64,000 bases of DNA from Enterobacter hormaechei subsp. hoffmannii (lineage in GTDB: Bacteria; Pseudomonadota; Gammaproteobacteria; Enterobacterales; Enterobacteriaceae), in assembly GCF_001729745.1 (NCBI RefSeq), contig NZ_CP017186.1:2542001-2606000 (forward strand), written 5' to 3'. This document shows, one piece after another, positions 35,136-42,715 of this stretch. The notes under the pieces are model-generated. The model was not told the DNA's origin. It was given only the letters and a program-made list of their open reading frames with translations, and made no database searches. Each line of letters opens with the position of its first letter. Positions within the stretch are counted from its first letter, which is position 1. A program made the position numbers and the translations under genes.

Positions 35136-36152
35136 TTATTCGTCCCCAGAAAAAATCAAGTTACTAATCCCTTCACCCAATTCAGCCCCTCCTTTAGTAC
35201 CCATCCAGGCTCCCGCAGAAGTAGCGCCTAGTCCTACAACAATTCCACACACAAGGGCACCAGTACCCATCGTAGGTATTCCCATTGCACCGCAAAGAGC
35301 GCCAGTACCTAAAGACGCAGCCCAGGCTCCTCCCGCAGCACCAAGCGTACCTCCACCAAACTTACTATATTCAGTAACAGCAATTTTTCCACATTCATCT
35401 TCACGATCGACAGTACAGGCTTTATAAACATCATTAGAAGTATTCAAAAAAGAGAAACCTAGTGAGATCCAGCCCCCTGCTTTCATAATACTAGCCGCGC
35501 GAGAAGAGCGTACAATATAATCTGAATATCCAGGGATCGCGCCGATACCAACCGTACTCCATTCATGGACGATAGAGCGGCTTGATAAGTTCAATGCTTT
35601 TTTAATATTTTCGTAGGTTTGAATCTTAAGTGTTAGCTTGCTTACGTTATTTAATAAAGGTTTTAGCTGAGAGAATAACGCCCTTCTTTCCATATAAAAC
35701 TGCTGACCAATTAAAGAACCTTGGGATATAAACTGATTCTGATAAGTCTTCTCAATTTTAATGAGTATATTTTCAATTTGCCTGAAATATTTCTCACCTA
35801 AATCACCAGCATTCCCAGCTAGTTTATCACCTAAAGAAGTCAATGCGGAAATATTGTCATAATTAGCGTGGAGATACTCTGCAACCGATGTGTTTAATGA
35901 TGCCAGCGCATGGTTAATTTTCTGTTTTGCCCTGGAAAGAATACTCAGTTGCGATGACTGATTCGTGTTGTCTGGGTCAGCCACGATGAGTAACTGCCCT
36001 GGTTTCAACCAAGGTGTGTCATTGTTTATTTGCATAAAGTATCTAGCGGCTTCGCTATTGACATTATTAAACAATAATCGAGCTTGATAATCTAAAGTTC
36101 CAGGATGTTGGACCACACAGTAGCCCGGGCTAACGGTTGAACGATGTGTCAT
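35136..36152 (-). CDS. putative pore-forming T6SS effector with LysM-like N-terminus
   Basis: A 338-residue protein without a signal peptide. The first 60 residues (V-Q-H-P-G-T-L-D-Y, then W-L-K-P-G-Q-L-L-I-V-A-D-P) look like a LysM-related module. A helical middle (about 65-200) follows. The C-terminus (about 240-335) is a long run of Gly/Ala-rich hydrophobic segments (F-G-G-G-T-L-G-A-A-G-G-A-W-A-A-S-L-G, later V-V-G-L-G-A-T-S-A-G-A-W-M-G), resembling glycine-zipper membrane-inserting toxins. It sits among T6SS genes and is followed by two membrane immunity candidates. Pore formation is inferred from composition and context. Confidence 0.62.
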   Translation of the reverse strand: MTHRSTVSPGYCVVQHPGTLDYQARLLFNNVNSEAARYFMQINNDTPWLKPGQLLIVADPDNTNQSSQLSILSRAKQKINHALASLNTSVAEYLHANYDNISALTSLGDKLAGNAGDLGEKYFRQIENILIKIEKTYQNQFISQGSLIGQQFYMERRALFSQLKPLLNNVSKLTLKIQTYENIKKALNLSSRSIVHEWSTVGIGAIPGYSDYIVRSSRAASIMKAGGWISLGFSFLNTSNDVYKACTVDREDECGKIAVTEYSKFGGGTLGAAGGAWAASLGTGALCGAMGIPTMGTGALVCGIVVGLGATSAGAWMGTKGGAELGEGISNLIFSGDE

Positions 36153-36280
36153 ATTTAAACCCTTTAATCAACACACATAGTTGTCCAGAGTTTGCAGTGG
36201 TGAATTGTTTAATTATTTTATAATTAAATAAACATTCAAACGCCGATGCACTCTCGAAACACCGAGGTTTGAAAATTATA

Positions 36281-36511
36281 TCATTCACTTGCCGTTAAAA
36301 GTAACTCGCAACTTATACCTTTCTTTAATATTAACCGTGCAGCATATCGAATAGCAGTTTTTTCATTGACAATCTTCAATACAACATCATACTCACTTTT
36401 GCGCCAGTCAACCTCATTCAGACGAATACACTCCTCTGTAATCAAGATATGCATTGCTGGAAGTTGGTCATGAGAATTAATAGTTTTCCATTGATTACCA
36501 ACGCGTTTCAT
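36281..36511 (-). CDS. small hypothetical or 5'-truncated gene
   Basis: A 76-residue frame from the ATG at 36511, beginning M-K-R-V-G-N-Q-W-K. The same frame stays open upstream to about 36590 (F-D-I-R-L-D-S-N-F-I-G-P-V-S-V-Y-A-P-S) without a standard start and with protein-like composition. The visible gene is therefore probably the end of a longer protein that lost its start. It lies between hcp and the pore-forming effector cassette and may be a remnant immunity or accessory gene. Not recognised. Confidence 0.35.
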   Translation of the reverse strand: MKRVGNQWKTINSHDQLPAMHILITEECIRLNEVDWRKSEYDVVLKIVNEKTAIRYAARLILKKGISCELLLTASE

Positions 36512-36715
36512 TACAGATGGTGCGTAAACTGATACAGGCCCAATAAAATTTGAATCCAGCCTGATATCAAAACAAGGGATTTTGTTTTTTTAACGTAACA
36601 GAAAGTTTCTAATACTGTGCAGGTGGTGAAATGCAAGCACTACAGGCTAATGCGATTGATATTACGTTTAACTCTCTAATCATCATTCACCTGCAACATA
36701 TTTGGAATCAATCAT

Positions 36716-36742
36716 CATGACCGGGGAGGTTCCCCGGTCATG
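36716..36742. terminator. strong hairpin downstream of hcp
   Basis: A perfect inverted repeat (arms CATGACCGGGGA and TCCCCGGTCATG, 3-nt loop) lies 10 nt after the hcp stop. There is no T-run, so it may work as an RNA 3'-end stabiliser for the abundant hcp transcript or as a partial terminator ahead of the next genes. Confidence 0.6.
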
Positions 36743-36751
36743 GATGAACAA

Positions 36752-37234
36752 TTACGCTTCTTTGTTTTCTTTAATGTTCCAGCCAGCGCTGCTTTCAGCA
36801 CCTTTACCACCGGCAGTGGTCTGCTCCCAGTACTGCTGTTTCACTTTCGCAGCCTGGAATGCATAGGTCACGCCAACGGTATCGCCGTTGTCGGCACCGG
36901 TGTACTGAACGGAAGTCACGAGAACGTCTTCCAGGGTGATGCGGGTATATTCAACCTGCTGACCACCCGCTTTGCAGACGGACAGTTCAACTTTGGTCAG
37001 GTGTTTACCGCTTGCGCAGTGTTTCAGGATTGCTGTAGTGGATTTGTCGATCAGAGCGTTAACGTGCAGATCGTTAAAGTTAACTTTACCGGCACCGCCG
37101 CCACCACCCACACTCATATTACCTGGCTGGGACGCGCCCCAGGAGAAGGAGGTAATGTCAGTCCAGCCGGTGTGGTTAGAATCTTTAGATTCGCCCGTAA
37201 CACCCTCGACCTTCAGAAACATATCAATAGCCAT
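36752..37234 (-). CDS. hcp: T6SS tube protein Hcp (TssD)
   Basis: A 160-residue Hcp. Family features are M-A-I-D-M-F-L-K-V-E-G-V-x-G-E-S, W-x-x-G-A-S-Q-P-G and the C-terminal W-N-I-K-E-N tail. It forms hexameric rings stacked into the inner tube and can carry small effectors such as Tae4. The ATG at 37234 is chosen; the frame extends upstream to 37303 without Hcp similarity. The intergenic space before it (37235-37414) may hold its own promoter, and a strong hairpin follows. Confidence 0.95.
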   Translation of the reverse strand: MAIDMFLKVEGVTGESKDSNHTGWTDITSFSWGASQPGNMSVGGGGGAGKVNFNDLHVNALIDKSTTAILKHCASGKHLTKVELSVCKAGGQQVEYTRITLEDVLVTSVQYTGADNGDTVGVTYAFQAAKVKQQYWEQTTAGGKGAESSAGWNIKENKEA

Positions 37235-37414
37235 AATATCTACTCTTCGTGGATGAACAATATTGCTTTCGAAAAAGCCCTTATATGGCAAACAGGAAAG
37301 CATGGGGCTGAATAAAACCGTCCATATTTTACCTCTGCCTCATATCAAACGACCCGTGTCATTTGACAGTCTTACATTCCCCCTGAATGAACGGAAAGAA
37401 TGTGAAGTCTTTTA

Positions 37415-37864
37415 CTACGGCGGATTATCCTGAATCCAGGTACGATCAGGATCGCCAATGATGAGCTGCGGAACCAGTTTATTCAGTTCGTCGCTATGAT
37501 AAAGACGTAGACAATTTAAGGTTACGCCTTTTACATCAGGTTTGCGCTCCGAGTGGAAACCATTAATTTGGTTTTTATACTTCCCAATAATGGCGTTAAC
37601 TTTGTCAGTACCGTTTTCAGCATCAAACGGCATCCACTCAATAAATGCACTCGCACTGCGGGCCGCATCAGCAGAAAATTGACTGCCTTTATCTGCAACC
37701 TGCGCAAGGCAGCGCGCCAGGACCAAATCTTTTACCACCTGCCGGTATGTTTGCTGCTGATAAAAATCAACGTAAGGGTTGTCACCGCGAGCAGAAAAAG
37801 ATAAGCAAGTGAGCAAAAGAAATGCGGTCTTTAGAAACCTGAATATAATTATTTTAATTCCCAA
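37415..37864 (-). CDS. tai4: Tai4-family amidase immunity protein
   Basis: An exported protein of about 149 residues. The frame has no ATG near its front; I chose the TTG at 37864, with AGGAA upstream, which gives a signal peptide ([21 protein letters not shown]). The mature part fits Tai4: [24 protein letters not shown], then N-C-L-R-L-Y-H-S and D-P-D-R-T-W. It overlaps the end of tae4 and would inhibit the amidase in the periplasm. Confidence 0.82.
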   Translation of the reverse strand: MGIKIIIFRFLKTAFLLLTCLSFSARGDNPYVDFYQQQTYRQVVKDLVLARCLAQVADKGSQFSADAARSASAFIEWMPFDAENGTDKVNAIIGKYKNQINGFHSERKPDVKGVTLNCLRLYHSDELNKLVPQLIIGDPDRTWIQDNPP

Positions 37865-38343
37865 AACCAGATTTCCTGACAGTACGGAAAGCAATCGGAG
37901 TTACATATAAACGAATTATTACTCAGAGGCTCGATAAGGTCGATATGACCACCCCCATACCCATCAATTTTATTGAAGAAAACAACACCTTTTCGGCCCA
38001 ACATTGAGCGTGCACCAGCCTCGCGGTCTTTAAAGATTTCTGCCTTGCCAAACACATGGGATTTATAAAGCTGATCGGCAAGTAATTTTGCGCCAGGCTC
38101 GATTGTTTTTCCCTTATAGGGACCGGTCTTTATGGGTAAACGCCCTGTAAATTCAACATTGCATTTTAACAATGCCAGGCTCATTCTTACCGCACAGGTA
38201 TTTTCGTATGCCGGTTGTTGCTTGATAATCGTCGAATAATCGTAGCCAATTTCTGAAAAAACCTGTTCACCCGAGGCAAAACCCGCGCGTGTGTGATTTG
38301 AAGAGTAATGCTGACGTTTAAGTTGTTCGTATAATGGTCTCAT
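37849..38343 (-). CDS. tae4: T6SS amidase effector Tae4
   Basis: A 164-residue NlpC/P60-like D,L-endopeptidase. The catalytic Cys50 lies in E-N-T-C-A-V-R-M-S, and His133 and Asp135 in G-G-G-H-I-D-L. Two further Cys residues near 151-155 may form the disulfide seen in Tae4 enzymes. It cleaves the peptide stems of peptidoglycan in the target periplasm and is carried by Hcp. It has no signal peptide. The gene lies between a Rap1a-type and a Tai4-type immunity gene, unlike the usual single immunity partner. Confidence 0.9.
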   Translation of the reverse strand: MRPLYEQLKRQHYSSNHTRAGFASGEQVFSEIGYDYSTIIKQQPAYENTCAVRMSLALLKCNVEFTGRLPIKTGPYKGKTIEPGAKLLADQLYKSHVFGKAEIFKDREAGARSMLGRKGVVFFNKIDGYGGGHIDLIEPLSNNSFICNSDCFPYCQEIWFWELK

Positions 38344-38346
38344 CTG

Positions 38347-38772
38347 TCACTCTCCTTTTTTGCACGGGCGTAATTCTTTCATGCCGTCAATGATGATTTT
38401 TGAAGCGCGTTCCTCGCCTTGCTGTTTCGATAAGTCCGCAAAACGAGAATAGAGAAACTCATGTATTGTATTTGGCAAAAAAGGCCTGCCCTTGCACCAT
38501 GCAGTGCCCTCAGACGCGTCGACTACGCCGAGAAGATACATATTTGCCTTAATGCGTTCACGTTCATTCGTTTTCGACAGCCAGGCTTTAGCAAAACGCT
38601 CTGCACTCAGATTTAAATCGTACCCTGTTAACAGCGTCGGATCGCGTTGGAAGTTTGATGTGTCATCCTGAGGCAATGCTTCCGCTTGAGGGTATTTGTA
38701 ATTTCCTGCGTCCGCGCTTGCGAGAGTAGAAACTGCCAGCAAACTGGTCGCGATCAAAAGTATATGTTTCAC
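38347..38772 (-). CDS. Rap1a/Tai-family immunity protein
   Basis: A 141-residue exported protein with a signal peptide ending in L-A-S-A-D-A. The mature part carries the Rap1a pattern: Y-L-L-G-V-V-D-A, then W-C and a C-terminal E-L-R-P-C. In Serratia, Rap1a neutralises the Tae4-type amidase Ssp1. It lies directly before tae4 (ATGA-type spacing) and after tssC, so it is probably a second immunity protein against Tae4 or a homologous foreign amidase. Confidence 0.78.
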   Translation of the reverse strand: MKHILLIATSLLAVSTLASADAGNYKYPQAEALPQDDTSNFQRDPTLLTGYDLNLSAERFAKAWLSKTNERERIKANMYLLGVVDASEGTAWCKGRPFLPNTIHEFLYSRFADLSKQQGEERASKIIIDGMKELRPCKKGE

Positions 38773-38820
38773 CGGCTATCCTTATTCACTGACAGAAACA
38801 AGCTAAGCTCTTCCGCTCAA

Positions 38821-38846
38821 ATTGCCGGCCCCTTCGGGCCGGCAAT
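38821..38846. terminator. GC-rich hairpin after tssC
   Basis: A perfect inverted repeat (ATTGCCGGCCC, four-base loop, GGGCCGGCAAT) lies just after the tssC stop and before the Rap1a gene. There is no T-run. It probably reduces read-through from tssBC or protects their transcript. Confidence 0.6.
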
Positions 38847-38851
38847 CATCA

Positions 38852-40351
38852 TTACGCGTCCTTCGTCTTCAGCGACGGCAGTTTAGATACCAGACGCAGG
38901 GAAACGGTCAGGCCTTCCAGCTGGTAGTGCGGACGCAGGAAGAACTTCGCGGCGTAGTAGCCCGGGTTGTCTTCAATTTCCTGCACCTGCACTTCCGCAG
39001 CCGCCAGCGGTTTGCGGGACTTAGTTTCCTGGGAGGAGTTAGCCGGGTCGCCATCCACGTAGTTCATCACCCAGTCGTTCAGCCAGCGTTCCATCTCTTC
39101 GCGCTCGCGGAAGGAGCCGATTTTGTCGCGCACGATGCACTTCAGGTAGTGAGCAAAACGACAGCAGGCGAACAGGTAAGGCAGACGGGAGGCCAGGCGC
39201 GCGTTAGCGGTGGCATCCGGGTCGTGGTACTCGGCCGGTTTTTGCAGGGACTGCGCGCCGATGAAGGCGGCGAAGTCGGAGTTTTTGCGGTGAACCAGCG
39301 GCATAAAGCCGTTTTTCGCCAGCTCGGCTTCACGACGATCGCTGATGGCGATCTCGGTCGGGCATTTCATGTCCACGCCGCCGTCATCGCTCGGGAAGGT
39401 GTGGCACGGCAGGTTTTCCACCGCCCCGCCGGACTCCACGCCGCGAATCGAGGTGCACCAGCCGTACTCTTTGAAGGAACGGTTAATGTTGGCGGCCATC
39501 GCGTAAGCCGCGTTCGCCCAGGAGTAGCTGTTGTGGTTCGCGCCGTCGGTCTGCTCTTCAAAGTCAAAGCTGTCGACCGGATTGGTGCGAATGCCGTACG
39601 GCAGTCGCGACAGGAAGCGCGGCATGACCAGGCCCAGATAACGGGCATCTTCCGATTCACGCAGTGAACGCCAGGCGGCGTATTCGGTGTTCTGAAAGAT
39701 TTTTGTCAGGTCGCGCGGGTTAGCCAGCTCCTGCCAGGACTCCATCTGCATCACGCCCGGCGCGGTGCCGGTAATGAACGGACAGTGGGCCGCAGAGCCG
39801 ATGCGCGCCATCTCGCCCAGCAGCTCAACGTCCTGCGGGCTGTGGTCGAAGTAGTAGTCGCCTACGATGCAGCCAAACGGCTCGCCACCGAACTGGCCGT
39901 ACTCCTGCTCGTAGATTTTTTTGAAGATCGGGCTCTGGTCCCAGCCCACGCCCTTGTAGCGCTTCAGGGTGCGGCCCAGCTCCTGCTTGGAGATGCTCAT
40001 AAAGCGGATCTTCAGCATCTCGTCGGTTTCGGTGTTGTTCACCAGATAGCTCAGCCCGCGCCAGGCGCTCTCCAGCTTCTGGAACTCCTCGTGGTGAATG
40101 ATCTGGTTCACCTGCTGTGAAAGCTGCTCGTCAATACCGGCAATCAGGTTCTGAATGGTGCGGTAGGTATCGTTTGAGAAGGTCACGGTGTTTTCCAGCG
40201 CCTGCTGCGCCAGGGTTTTTACCGCGCTTTCTACGGCAGAGCGCGCCTGATCGGTTTTCGGGCGGAACTCTTTATTCAGCAGCGCGCTGAACTCGTCCTG
40301 GCTGAAGGCCTGGCCCGCCTGCTGATCGTGTTGTTGAGTCTGGTTGCTCAT
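38852..40351 (-). CDS. tssC: T6SS sheath large subunit TssC
   Basis: A 499-residue TssC/VipB protein with the family blocks H-H-E-E-F-Q-K-L-E-S-A-W-R-G-L, D-Q-S-P-I-F-K-K-I-Y-E-x-E-Y-G-Q-F-G-G and F-L-S-R-L-P-Y-G. It polymerises with TssB into the contractile sheath. It lies 3 nt behind tssB, as usual, with a GC-rich hairpin after the stop. Confidence 0.96.
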   Translation of the reverse strand: MSNQTQQHDQQAGQAFSQDEFSALLNKEFRPKTDQARSAVESAVKTLAQQALENTVTFSNDTYRTIQNLIAGIDEQLSQQVNQIIHHEEFQKLESAWRGLSYLVNNTETDEMLKIRFMSISKQELGRTLKRYKGVGWDQSPIFKKIYEQEYGQFGGEPFGCIVGDYYFDHSPQDVELLGEMARIGSAAHCPFITGTAPGVMQMESWQELANPRDLTKIFQNTEYAAWRSLRESEDARYLGLVMPRFLSRLPYGIRTNPVDSFDFEEQTDGANHNSYSWANAAYAMAANINRSFKEYGWCTSIRGVESGGAVENLPCHTFPSDDGGVDMKCPTEIAISDRREAELAKNGFMPLVHRKNSDFAAFIGAQSLQKPAEYHDPDATANARLASRLPYLFACCRFAHYLKCIVRDKIGSFREREEMERWLNDWVMNYVDGDPANSSQETKSRKPLAAAEVQVQEIEDNPGYYAAKFFLRPHYQLEGLTVSLRLVSKLPSLKTKDA

Positions 40352-40354
40352 CGA

Positions 40355-40879
40355 TTATTCCTCGCTACCTTTCGCACTTTCGTCATTTTTTGGCATCTGG
40401 CTCAGGGATTTGAGCAGCGTCGGATCCTGAAGGATTTTTGCAATCAGCTCTTCCGCGCCGTTTTTGCCGTCCATGTAGGTCAGCAGGTTAGAGAGCTGGG
40501 TGCGCGCTTCCAGCAGCTTGTTCAGCGGCTCTACTTTGCGGGCTACCGCGTCCGGCAGGAAGTCGTCCATGCTGTCAAAGGTCAGATCGACGTTGAGCTT
40601 ACCTTCGCCGGTCAGGGTGTTTTCCACCTGGAACGCCACGCGCGGCTTCAGCGCCTTCATGCGTTCGTCGAAGTTGTCGATGTCGATTTCAAGGAACTTA
40701 CGCTCGTCGACGGCTGGCAGGTTTTCCACCGGCTTGCCAACCAGATCGGCCATAACGCCCATCACAAACGGCAGCTGAATTTTGCGTTCTGCGCCGTAGA
40801 TCTCTACGTCGTATTCGATCTGCACGCGGGGAGCACGGTTGCGTGCGATGAATTTCTGTCCACTGTTACTCATTGCCAT
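40355..40879 (-). CDS. tssB: T6SS sheath small subunit TssB
   Basis: A 174-residue TssB/VipA protein with S-G-Q-K-F-I-A-R-N-R-A-P-R-V-Q-I-E-Y-D-V and L-P-F-V-M-G-V-M-A-D-L. The ATG at 40879 has GGAG 6 nt before it; the frame opens further upstream at a TTG (40894) that lacks support. TssB's C-terminal helix is the ClpV- or TagJ-facing end of the sheath. Confidence 0.95.
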   Translation of the reverse strand: MAMSNSGQKFIARNRAPRVQIEYDVEIYGAERKIQLPFVMGVMADLVGKPVENLPAVDERKFLEIDIDNFDERMKALKPRVAFQVENTLTGEGKLNVDLTFDSMDDFLPDAVARKVEPLNKLLEARTQLSNLLTYMDGKNGAEELIAKILQDPTLLKSLSQMPKNDESAKGSEE

Positions 40880-40954
40880 GATGTTCTCCATCAAAGATGC
40901 GCGGTGAAGGTGAAACGGCAGACTCCATGCCTGTCGTCATAATGCCAGGACGCG

Positions 40955-41971
40955 TCATTCGCGGCGTCCAAAGATGTTTTCCAGTTGGTTAACGCCGTCT
41001 GGCGCCAGGTCGCGAATAATGTCCATAAAGTTGAGTTCAGACAGCCGCTGCACCCGTTCAATCATCAGCGGTGCGGGGTGGCTGGGTTCGTACTGCGCAA
41101 AATACTGTTTCGCTTTTTCCAGCATCAGCTGCGCGTCGGCGCGGCTGGTCACCTGCACGCTGCGCCAGTCCGTCACCTGCTGAACGGGCGACGCGGCCAC
41201 TGGCTGCGGCTCGGCGTGCTGCTCAGCCTGCGCGTCACGGTTCGGCAGCAGCTTGCTGATATCGGTCACCTGACAGGCGCTGGAAACCAGCCCGACGGTT
41301 TTCAGCAGCTGTTCCATCTCCGGTACGCCACTTTCCCCGAGATAGCCGGTAAGCAGTTCGCGGATGGCGAGCAGGCGTTCGTTGATCACGATTACCGCTT
41401 CGGTGCCGGGCTGATCGCCCCGGGCCAGCTCATCGATCAGTCGTGGACGACCGCCCGGATAATCCGGACACTCTGTTTTACTGCCGTCAAGCAGCGCCTG
41501 GGCGTCACGGAGCGAAATCTCATCGCCGTTAGAGCGGAGCAGTGAGGCGTTACGCACCGCGACCGTCAGGTCAGATTTATCGCTCAGCCCGGCGAGGGCG
41601 TTAATGCGGTAGAACGGATCGGTTTCGCCATACTCTTCCAGCAGCGGGTAAAGTTGCTCCCAGTAACGGGACAGGGCTTCCTGCACCAGCAGTAGCCCGT
41701 CGGCGTAACCTGCCAGCCCGCGACGACGCGTCCAGGCATGGGTTAACGCCAGCATGACGCGAAGATCTTTGGTGCGGCCCAGCAGGCTGGTGGCGAGTTT
41801 TTCCACCGTGTTCCAGTCGGCAGGCTCTGCCGGAATGATGGTGTCGCCAAACTGCTGTTCGGCTTTGCCCTGACTGGCCTGCCCCATGGCCTGGAAATCA
41901 GCGTCGTACTCCAGGTTTTCACCGCAGGGGTTATCGGGGCTTATCGGCGCGAGAAATTCATCGATATTCAT
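40955..41971 (-). CDS. tssA: T6SS cap protein TssA
   Basis: A 338-residue TssA/ImpA protein: L-A-P-I-S-P-D-N-P-C-G-E-N-L-E-Y-D near the N-terminus (the ImpA-N domain), then W-x-x-L-Y-P-L-L and the W-E-Q-L-Y-P motifs, with a C-terminal helical domain. TssA organises tube and sheath polymerisation from the baseplate. It lies 11 nt after tagF and before tssB. Confidence 0.93.
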   Translation of the reverse strand: MNIDEFLAPISPDNPCGENLEYDADFQAMGQASQGKAEQQFGDTIIPAEPADWNTVEKLATSLLGRTKDLRVMLALTHAWTRRRGLAGYADGLLLVQEALSRYWEQLYPLLEEYGETDPFYRINALAGLSDKSDLTVAVRNASLLRSNGDEISLRDAQALLDGSKTECPDYPGGRPRLIDELARGDQPGTEAVIVINERLLAIRELLTGYLGESGVPEMEQLLKTVGLVSSACQVTDISKLLPNRDAQAEQHAEPQPVAASPVQQVTDWRSVQVTSRADAQLMLEKAKQYFAQYEPSHPAPLMIERVQRLSELNFMDIIRDLAPDGVNQLENIFGRRE

Positions 41972-41982
41972 AAGATCCCTGC

Positions 41983-42699
41983 TTATTCAAACATAGGCGG
42001 GTAAAGACCGTGGCGGCCCGGACGGGCGCCGCCTGCCGGATCGAACAGCAGCGTAAAGAGCTGCCCGGTGAAGTTTCCGCTGTGGACGTGGGTGTAAAGC
42101 GGATAGCCGTCGCAGCGGTTTGTCCACCAATAGCTGGTCTGGCGCAGCGGATCAAAACACTCCGCCGCCTGCGGCCAGCCCAGCGTGCTCTGACCCTCGT
42201 CGTCATAGCCAATCACGTCGAGAATGTCGGAACGCTTTTGCGGCTCAACCGGCTGGGGCGCCGGGATGGTCATCAGCATTTCATCCAGCTGGGAGGCAGA
42301 ATAGCTGTTACGCACCGCGTGCAGCCCCAGACGGCCAAGCTGCTGGTACCAGCTTTCAGCCTGCCCGAGCAGACGGGATGACCACTCGGTCGGGGTGAAA
42401 CTCAGTTGCAGGCATACCGGATAGTGGCGGCCTACGCTGTCACGGCCCGGCAGCAGGCAGCCCATCTGAATCATCTGGCTACCAAGCATCGGCGGGACGA
42501 CAAAGTTCCACACCGGGGCTTTAGAAAACGGGCGCTCGCCGCTGCGCTGCTCTTCCTGTTGCCAGGCCAGCAGGCCGACCTGAAACCAGTGCGACCACTG
42601 GCGTTGCAGGGTATCCGGAAAGCGACGCTGCAAAAAATCTCCGGCGCTGGGTAATTTGCCATACCAGCTATAACGGTTCATCGCAGGGGTATTCGTCAT
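41983..42699 (-). CDS. tagF: T6SS regulator TagF
   Basis: A 238-residue TagF/ImpM protein. The conserved Y-G-K-L-P-S-A-G-D-F-L-Q-R-R-F and F-S-F-P or L-Q-L-S-F-T-P-type blocks are visible (W-Y-G-K-L-P near residue 12), and R-D-S-V-G-R-H-Y-P follows. TagF represses T6SS assembly at the post-translational level through Fha. I chose the ATG at 42699; the longer frame starting at 42771 runs into the end of tssM and is not TagF-like. Confidence 0.9.
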   Translation of the reverse strand: MTNTPAMNRYSWYGKLPSAGDFLQRRFPDTLQRQWSHWFQVGLLAWQQEEQRSGERPFSKAPVWNFVVPPMLGSQMIQMGCLLPGRDSVGRHYPVCLQLSFTPTEWSSRLLGQAESWYQQLGRLGLHAVRNSYSASQLDEMLMTIPAPQPVEPQKRSDILDVIGYDDEGQSTLGWPQAAECFDPLRQTSYWWTNRCDGYPLYTHVHSGNFTGQLFTLLFDPAGGARPGRHGLYPPMFE

Positions 42700-42715
42700 A
42701 CGGCTGTCCTTGCGG

